A stretch of 64,000 nucleotides of DNA, from the NCBI GenBank assembly GCA_030410095.1, contig JAUFRC010000002.1, positions 149,501 through 213,500 of the forward strand. The letters are read 5' to 3'. Below the pieces are notes generated by a model that made no database searches, had not been told where the DNA came from, and saw only the letters and a list, made by a program, of their open reading frames with translations. Position numbers and translations under genes: made by a program. Of the stretch, positions 59,341-64,000 are shown piece after piece; position 1 is the first letter of the stretch; every line of letters begins with the position of its first letter. This stretch comes from Paracoccus cavernae. Lineage in GTDB: Bacteria > Pseudomonadota > Alphaproteobacteria > Rhodobacterales > Rhodobacteraceae.

Positions 59341-60357
59341 ATGTCGCGTCCGTCTGTCAGTGCCAAAGATGTTGCCGATCTGGCGGGGGTGTCGCGGGCT
59401 TCGGTCTCTCGCGCGCTGACGCCGGGGGCAACGATTTCGCACGAGACGCGCGCCCGCGTTGTCGCGGCTGCCGAAAAGCTCGGCTATCAGGTCAACCGGC
59501 TGGCGAGCGGCCTCATCCGCAACGAGACCGGCATCATTGCGCTGATCGCCTCGGAAATCGGGACGCCCTACCGCGCGCAATTGCTGGGCGCGCTGACCGA
59601 AAAGCTGCAGCAGGCGGGCAAGGTGACGCTGCTCATCAATACCGACCGCTCCGACGAAAGCGTCGAGCGGGCCTTGCGGCAGGCGATCAGCTACCGCACC
59701 GATGCCGCGATCTTCCTGTCGGGGATGCCGGCATGGTCCCTGGCCGAGACCTGCCAGAAAAACGGCATGAGATTGGTGCTGATCAACCGCGACGAGGCGC
59801 GCCCCGGCTCGGTTCTGGTGCGCCTGGACGATCGCGCGGCCGGCGAGCGGGCCGTCGCTTTGCTGCTGGCCGCGGGTTGCAGAAGGCTTGCACTTGCGAG
59901 TTCCGAGGCGGGGACGCCAAGCCTGATCGCGCGCGAAAGCGGGTTTCGCGATGCGGTGCGGGCGGCGGGGCTCGATCTGGTCGAAGAGCGGATCGGCGTG
60001 ACCAGCTACCGCACGGGGCTCGAGCTCGGGACGCGGCTCATGGCGCGCTCCGACCGGCCGGACGGGGTGTTTTGCACCACCGATCTGATGGCATGCGGCT
60101 TGATGGATGCGGCACGCTTCCGCTTCGGCGTGGAGATTCCGCGCGCTCTTTCGGTGATCGGTTTCGACGATATCGCGCAGGCGGGCTGGGAAAGCTACGC
60201 GCTCACGAGTTTCGGCCAGCCCATCGACAAGATCGCCGGGGCGGCGACGGACTGGCTGCAAAATCCCGCCGAAACCGCTGCGGCGCGGATCACGCTTTCG
60301 GCCTCGCTGGTCTGGCGCAACAGCGTCCGGCAACTGCATCAACCGCACAACAGTTAA
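59341..60357 (+). CDS. LacI-family transcriptional regulator
   Basis: Intact, 338 aa. The N-terminal DNA-binding domain is SVSAKDVADLAGVSRASVSR followed by the hinge helix LGYQVNRLASGL; the sugar-binding-like domain has IALIASEIGTPYRAQLLGAL, VLVRLDDRAAGERAVALLLA and GVFCTTDLMACGLMDAARF. ATG 59341 is the family start, with GGAGC just upstream. It is divergent from the Afu-type importer, whose expression it probably represses until a sugar or sugar-phosphate ligand appears. Confidence 0.92.
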   Translation: MSRPSVSAKDVADLAGVSRASVSRALTPGATISHETRARVVAAAEKLGYQVNRLASGLIRNETGIIALIASEIGTPYRAQLLGALTEKLQQAGKVTLLINTDRSDESVERALRQAISYRTDAAIFLSGMPAWSLAETCQKNGMRLVLINRDEARPGSVLVRLDDRAAGERAVALLLAAGCRRLALASSEAGTPSLIARESGFRDAVRAAGLDLVEERIGVTSYRTGLELGTRLMARSDRPDGVFCTTDLMACGLMDAARFRFGVEIPRALSVIGFDDIAQAGWESYALTSFGQPIDKIAGAATDWLQNPAETAAARITLSASLVWRNSVRQLHQPHNS

Positions 60358-60474
60358 TAAAACCTTTATGCCTGCCGAATTCGTCGGCTTGAAAGGGCGG
60401 CATGTTGCGGCTTATCCCCTGTATCAAGAGAGCGCTGCCGCAACCGGCGGCGCGCTGCTGGGAGGGCATCCGCC

Positions 60475-61257
60475 ATGACAGAGCCGCAGCCGGAGGCAGC
60501 ACCTCGGGCAGATCCGCAAGGTTTGGACGGCGCAATGCCGGAGGTACCGCAAACCGGCCTCGACCCCTCCGCGCCCGAGGGTCAAACGCCGCAACCCCTG
60601 CGGGTCCAGAGCGTGATCCGCCGTGCTTTGGCCGGTATGACCGGCGGCGCAATCCGGATTTTCGCGCGTTTGGTGACTGCGGTTCAGCCCGACTGGCGCG
60701 GCACCGCACCGGTCGGCGGGCAGCGGATCTATTACGCCAACCATAACAGCCACGGCGATTTCATCCTGATCTGGTCGGTCCTGCCGGTGCAGGCGCGCAA
60801 GCGTGCGCGTGCGGTTGCAGGGGCCGATTACTGGGGCGGCAAGGGGCTGCGGCGCTTTATCGGCAGCGATGTCTTCAACACCGTGCTGATCGACCGCCAG
60901 CGCGAGGGCCGCAATGTCGATCCGATCGCGACCATGGCGGGGGCGCTTGATGCCGGCGATTCGCTCATCATCTTCCCCGAGGGGACGCGCAATCTGACCG
61001 ACGACATCCTGCTGCCCTTCAAAAGCGGGCTGTTCCATCTTGCCTCCTGCCGTCCCGATATCGATCTGGTGCCGGTCTGGATCGAGAACCTCAACCGCGT
61101 CATGCCCAAGGGCGAGTTCATCCCCGTGCCGCTGATGTGCAAAACGATCTTCGGCGCGCCTTTGCGGCTGGCCGAGGGTGAAAGCAAAACCGATTTCCTC
61201 GACCGCGCCCGCGACGCTCTGCTCGATCTGCGCCCCAACCATCTGGAGATGCGCTGA
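60475..61257 (+). CDS. 1-acyl-glycerol-3-phosphate acyltransferase-like protein (PlsC family)
   Basis: Intact, 260 aa. The acyltransferase HX4D box is in YANHNSHGDFILIW and the substrate motif FPEGTRNLTDD follows, then VPVWIENLNRVMPKGEFIPV. About 50 Pro/Gln-rich residues precede the domain. It probably acylates lysophosphatidate or a related lyso-lipid at the membrane. Its stop overlaps the cdsA-like start (TGATG), so the lipid genes form one operon. Confidence 0.88.
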   Translation: MTEPQPEAAPRADPQGLDGAMPEVPQTGLDPSAPEGQTPQPLRVQSVIRRALAGMTGGAIRIFARLVTAVQPDWRGTAPVGGQRIYYANHNSHGDFILIWSVLPVQARKRARAVAGADYWGGKGLRRFIGSDVFNTVLIDRQREGRNVDPIATMAGALDAGDSLIIFPEGTRNLTDDILLPFKSGLFHLASCRPDIDLVPVWIENLNRVMPKGEFIPVPLMCKTIFGAPLRLAEGESKTDFLDRARDALLDLRPNHLEMR

Positions 61258-62204
61258 TGCAGAATGTCGATTTCGATCTGCTCAAAATCATTCTGGCAGC
61301 GGGCAGCATCCTCGTGTTGGCCTCGATCGTGGGCAGCGTGCTGGCCTGGCGCTATTCGCCCGACGGCACCAATGCCACGATCGAGAACCTCAACGACCGG
61401 ATCCGCTCTTGGTGGATCATGGTGCTGTTCTTGTCGCTGGCCATGCTGGGCGGGCGCACCGGCGTCTCGCTCTTGTTCATGATCTGCTCCTTCGCGGCTC
61501 TGCGCGAATTTCTGACCCTGACCAATGCGGCCCGCGCCGATCACTGGTCGCTGGTCGCGGCCTTCTTTGTGGTGCTGCCGATCCAGTATTATACGATCTG
61601 GATCGGCTGGTACGGGCTCTTTTCGATCTTCATTCCGGTCTATGTCTTCCTGCTTTTGCCGATCGTTTCGGCCCTGCGCGGCGAGACGCGCAACTATCTG
61701 ATCCGCGTGGCCGAGGTCCAATGGGCGCTGATGATCTGCGTTTTCTGCGCCTCGCATGTCCCCGCGCTTCTGAGCCTGCATCTGCGCAATTTCGAGGGGC
61801 GCAACGTCTTGCTGATCGCCTTCCTTGTGGTGGTGGTCCAGCTTTCGGACGTGCTGCAATATGTCTGGGGCAAGCTGATCGGCAAGCACAAGATCGCGCC
61901 CAATCTGTCGCCCTCGAAAACCGTCGAGGGCTTTATCGGAGGCAGCCTCAGCGCGACAGCCGTCGGTGCGGCGCTGTGGTGGATGACGCCGTTCACCATT
62001 CTTGAAGCTGCGCTGATGGCCTTCATCATCACGCTTTTGGGCTTTTTCGGCGGGCTGGTGATGTCGGCGATCAAACGCGACCGCGGCATCAAGGATTGGG
62101 GCCATGCGATTGCGGGTCATGGCGGTTTCATCGACCGGCTTGACTCGGTGGTGTTTTCCGCGCCGATCTTTTTCCATCTGACGCGCTACTTCTGGTCGGT
62201 CTGA
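61257..62204 (+). CDS. CDP-diacylglycerol synthase-like protein (CdsA family)
   Basis: Intact, 315 aa with about eight membrane segments. The family signature is in the C-terminal half: SDVLQYVWGKLIGKHKIAPN, LSPSKTVEGFIGGSL, then SAIKRDRGIKDWGHAIAGHG and GFIDRLDSVVFSAPIFFHL. This agrees with CdsA's SxSKTxEGxxGG and KR-x-KD-x3-PGHGG pattern, with AGHGG in place of PGHGG. It should make CDP-diacylglycerol from phosphatidate and CTP. Probably a paralogue of the housekeeping enzyme, given its operon partners. Confidence 0.88.
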   Translation: MQNVDFDLLKIILAAGSILVLASIVGSVLAWRYSPDGTNATIENLNDRIRSWWIMVLFLSLAMLGGRTGVSLLFMICSFAALREFLTLTNAARADHWSLVAAFFVVLPIQYYTIWIGWYGLFSIFIPVYVFLLLPIVSALRGETRNYLIRVAEVQWALMICVFCASHVPALLSLHLRNFEGRNVLLIAFLVVVVQLSDVLQYVWGKLIGKHKIAPNLSPSKTVEGFIGGSLSATAVGAALWWMTPFTILEAALMAFIITLLGFFGGLVMSAIKRDRGIKDWGHAIAGHGGFIDRLDSVVFSAPIFFHLTRYFWSV

Positions 62205-62243
62205 TCCTTCCGGTACCATGCCCTTTGGCAGGAGATCCCAAGC

Positions 62244-62888
62244 ATGAACGACGTCTCGAACCGCCGCCCTCTGGCCAGCCGCGATACAGCCTGGGCCGGA
62301 CGGATCAGCCGCTGGCTGGCCGGAACGGGGATCACGCCCAACCAGATTTCGATGCTGGGGATGGTTTCGGCCGCGCTGGCTTTCGCGAGCTTTTGGGCGG
62401 CCGGAGGAAGCAGCGGGTCCCTGCGCATCCTGCTCCTGCTGCTTGGCGCTGGCTTCACACAAGGGCGTCTGCTGTGCAACCTCTTTGACGGCATGGTCGC
62501 GATAGAGGCGCAAAAGCGAGCGGCCGACGGCGGGTTCTGGAACGAGTTTCCCGACCGGATTTCCGATGTGCTGATCCTGATGGGGCTCGCGCTCGGCGCA
62601 GGAGAGCCCTCATTGGGTTGGGCCGCGACGGCCTTTGCCTTCCTGACCGCCTATACCCGCGAATTGGGCGTCAGTTGCGGATTGGCGGCGGATTTCTCGG
62701 GGCCGATGGCCAAGCAGCACCGGATGGCGGTGGTGACCGGCGCGGCGCTTTTGACGATTTTCGCGCCGCTGTTCGGAGGCCGTGACGAAGTGCTGGTCGC
62801 TGCGCTTTGGGTCGTCGCCGTCGGTGCGGCGCTGACCGCGCTGCGCCGCGCGGTCCATCTGGTCGCTGGCTTGCGCCGGCGCGGCTGA
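62244..62888 (+). CDS. CDP-alcohol phosphatidyltransferase-like membrane protein
   Basis: Intact, 214 aa. The family motif is present in modified form: NLFDGMVAIEAQ then DGGFWNEFPDRISD, giving DG-x2-A-x-x with the usual arginine replaced and then G-x-x-x-x-D-x3-D. ITPNQISMLGMVSAALAF is the typical first membrane segment. It transfers a phosphatidyl group from CDP-diacylglycerol to an alcohol, but the alcohol is unknown. ATG 62244 follows AGGAGA. The order acyltransferase, CdsA-like, phosphatidyltransferase resembles the E. coli ynbABC group. Confidence 0.82.
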   Translation: MNDVSNRRPLASRDTAWAGRISRWLAGTGITPNQISMLGMVSAALAFASFWAAGGSSGSLRILLLLLGAGFTQGRLLCNLFDGMVAIEAQKRAADGGFWNEFPDRISDVLILMGLALGAGEPSLGWAATAFAFLTAYTRELGVSCGLAADFSGPMAKQHRMAVVTGAALLTIFAPLFGGRDEVLVAALWVVAVGAALTALRRAVHLVAGLRRRG

Positions 62889-62907
62889 GCGCCGCCGCGA
62901 GGCCGGT

Positions 62908-63177
62908 TCAGGCGAGAACGGCCGAGCCTTTGCAGTCGACGATCACGCCGCCGCTGCTGGTTTTGCTGCCGAGATAGGCCACGCGTCGTCCGTCGATCGT
63001 GGCCTTGCCCGAGCCCTCGACAATAAAGCAGCCGCAAGCGCTTTTGTCGCCCTCACGCGCGATGCCGCGCCCGTCGATCGTGCTCTTCGAGCCGTCGATG
63101 ATCGGATTGGGGCCGTGATAGGGGCAAAGATGTTTGTCGCCGACACGGGCGATGACCTTCTGCAAGGTGGAGCTCAT
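62908..63177 (-). CDS. PAAR-domain protein
   Basis: Small protein of 89 aa made of one PAAR domain: KVIARVGDKHLCPYHGPNPI, IDGSKSTIDGRGIAREGDKS, ACGCFIVEGSGKATIDGRRV, AYLGSKTSSGGVIVDCKGSA. His and Cys residues could bind zinc at the tip. PAAR proteins sharpen the type VI secretion spike or anchor effectors. No other secretion gene is in the window, so this is an orphan. ATG 63177 follows AAGGAATG. Confidence 0.85.
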   Translation of the reverse strand: MSSTLQKVIARVGDKHLCPYHGPNPIIDGSKSTIDGRGIAREGDKSACGCFIVEGSGKATIDGRRVAYLGSKTSSGGVIVDCKGSAVLA

Positions 63178-63526
63178 AACCACATTCCTTGAATAACCCC
63201 CGCATTCTACGCAGGGCGTCGGAATGTTTCCAGACGAAACATGCATAAGGCCCCGCGCAACACGGCCCCTTCGCGTCAATGTCCGCGCGGGTTGCGGCAG
63301 AATCACGCGCCGCCTCAGGATCTGAAACCTTCTCGATATGCCCAATTTTCGGGCAGGACCTTGAAGCGCTGCTTGCGGATGCGCCTTGTGCGCAAGCTGC
63401 CGCATTTTTCGCCAGCCAATTCTTGCCGACCGGTTTCGCGCCCGTTTCCCTGAAGCCAGAGGCCAGCCGTCCGGTCCGACCGGATGCAAGGCAGCCAGAA
63501 CATGCGCCAGTTTGAAGGAATGCACC
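63178..63526. promoter_or_regulatory. divergent control region between the PAAR gene and amtB
   Basis: A 349-base stretch. It holds an inverted repeat ATGTTTC-N5-GAAACAT (63224-63242) and another GCTTGCG-N13-CGCAAGC (63371-63397). A 78-codon plus-strand reading frame (63279-63515) exists but has no ribosome-binding site or recognisable motif, and I do not call it as a gene. I see no glnK, which usually precedes amtB, and no clear sigma-54 promoter. Confidence 0.5.
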
Positions 63527-64000
63527 ATGAACCATGCCTTGATGTTAAGACTGTCAGCCGGAGCGGCAGCCCTCTTTGCCGTGCCCGCCATCGCGCAGGA
63601 GGCCGCACAAGAGGCGGTGCCCGAGGTCGCCGCCATCGTCGAAACCACCATGGACAAGGGCGATGTCGCATGGATGATGACCGCCGCGCTTCTGGTCATG
63701 GCGATGGTTCTGCCGGGTGTCGCGCTGTTTTACGGCGGCTTGGTGCGCGCCAAGAACATGCTGTCGGTGCTGATGCAGACTACGGCCATCGCGGCAATGA
63801 TCATGATCTTGTGGCTGCTCGTCGGCTATTCCATGGCGTTCGGCGGCTCGACCAGCCCCTTCTGGGGCGGCTTCGGCAAGATTTTCCTTTCGGGCGTCGG
63901 CATCGACAGCACCGCCGCGACCTTTACCGACGGGGTGGTCATTCCCGAATATGTCTTCATCTCGTTCCAGATGACCTTTGCCGCGATTACCGCCGTGCTC
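63527..64000 (+). CDS. amtB: ammonium transporter AmtB (3' end outside window)
   Basis: The first 158 codons are present. A signal peptide, MNHALMLRLSAGAAALFAVP ending near AIAQ, is followed by a short periplasmic N-terminus and the Amt core: DVAWMMTAALLVMAMVLPGV, ALFYGGLVRAKNMLSVLMQT and PEYVFISFQMTFAAITAVL. The reading frame is open to the end of the window. It imports ammonium/ammonia; ATG 63527 follows GAAGGAATG. Confidence 0.93.
   Translation, partial: MNHALMLRLSAGAAALFAVPAIAQEAAQEAVPEVAAIVETTMDKGDVAWMMTAALLVMAMVLPGVALFYGGLVRAKNMLSVLMQTTAIAAMIMILWLLVGYSMAFGGSTSPFWGGFGKIFLSGVGIDSTAATFTDGVVIPEYVFISFQMTFAAITAVL

Noticed and set aside
63279..63515. A 78-codon plus-strand frame upstream of amtB
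   Set aside because: No ribosome-binding site, third-position GC is not raised like that of neighbours, and no family resemblance. It could be a leader peptide, but I cannot support it.

Overview
The window is GC-rich DNA from an alphaproteobacterium, most likely a Rhodobacterales/Paracoccaceae-type member. I infer this from codon bias, the HutF-type histidine pathway, the many periplasmic-binding-protein ABC importers and the operon styles. I read about 60 protein genes and found no rRNA, tRNA, CRISPR array, insertion sequence or phage gene. It looks like chromosomal metabolic DNA, built from tightly coupled (ATGA/GTGA overlap) uptake-plus-catabolism operons with divergent regulators.

Layout. 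(1) 1-10.4 kb: the tail of an unidentified gene, then a peptide ABC importer (SBP, two permeases, two ATPases) in one operon with a D-aminopeptidase-like serine hydrolase and an isoaspartyl peptidase/asparaginase. A divergent M19 dipeptidase and a D-amino acid transaminase complete what looks like a D-/iso-peptide utilisation island. (2) 10.6-20.7 kb: a LysR regulator, then a branched-chain-type (Liv) ABC importer interleaved with two acyl-CoA-forming ligases, with a divergent LysR. (3) 20.8-22.2 kb: a RibF-like adenylyltransferase coupled to hutD. (4) 22.3-33.6 kb: a second Liv importer joined to an HpaB-type flavin monooxygenase, RidA, a DUF1028 protein, an M20 amidohydrolase, a LysR regulator, and a flavin reductase that reads straight into a LysR effector-binding domain with no DNA-binding domain. 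(5) 33.6-41.7 kb: a PQQ-type sugar dehydrogenase, a FUSC membrane protein, a siderophore ABC importer and a Sel1-repeat protein. (6) 42.0-54.8 kb: the complete hut regulon (hutC, hutF / hutI, hutH, hutG, hutU, polar amino acid ABC importer), with a family III CoA-transferase and an acyl-CoA dehydrogenase placed between hutG and hutU. (7) 54.8-60.4 kb: an AfuABC/FbpABC-type importer with a divergent LacI regulator and a repeat-rich operator region. (8) 60.5-64 kb: an acyltransferase, CdsA-like and CDP-alcohol phosphatidyltransferase operon, a PAAR protein and the start of amtB.

Sequence quality: about 33 of the 60 genes carry one or more +/-1 frame breaks, while the protein sequence on both sides of each break stays conserved and collinear. 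Those I could reconstruct are mostly single bases missing from short G/C runs, so I treat them as sequencing or assembly errors and give whole-gene spans.

Most interesting biology: a possible effector-gated flavin reductase (a reductase fused to a LysR ligand domain) beside an HpaB monooxygenase in a rut-like module; and a CoA-transferase/acyl-CoA dehydrogenase pair inside the hut operon, which could feed imidazole propionate (dihydrourocanate) into histidine degradation. Both functional assignments are inference.
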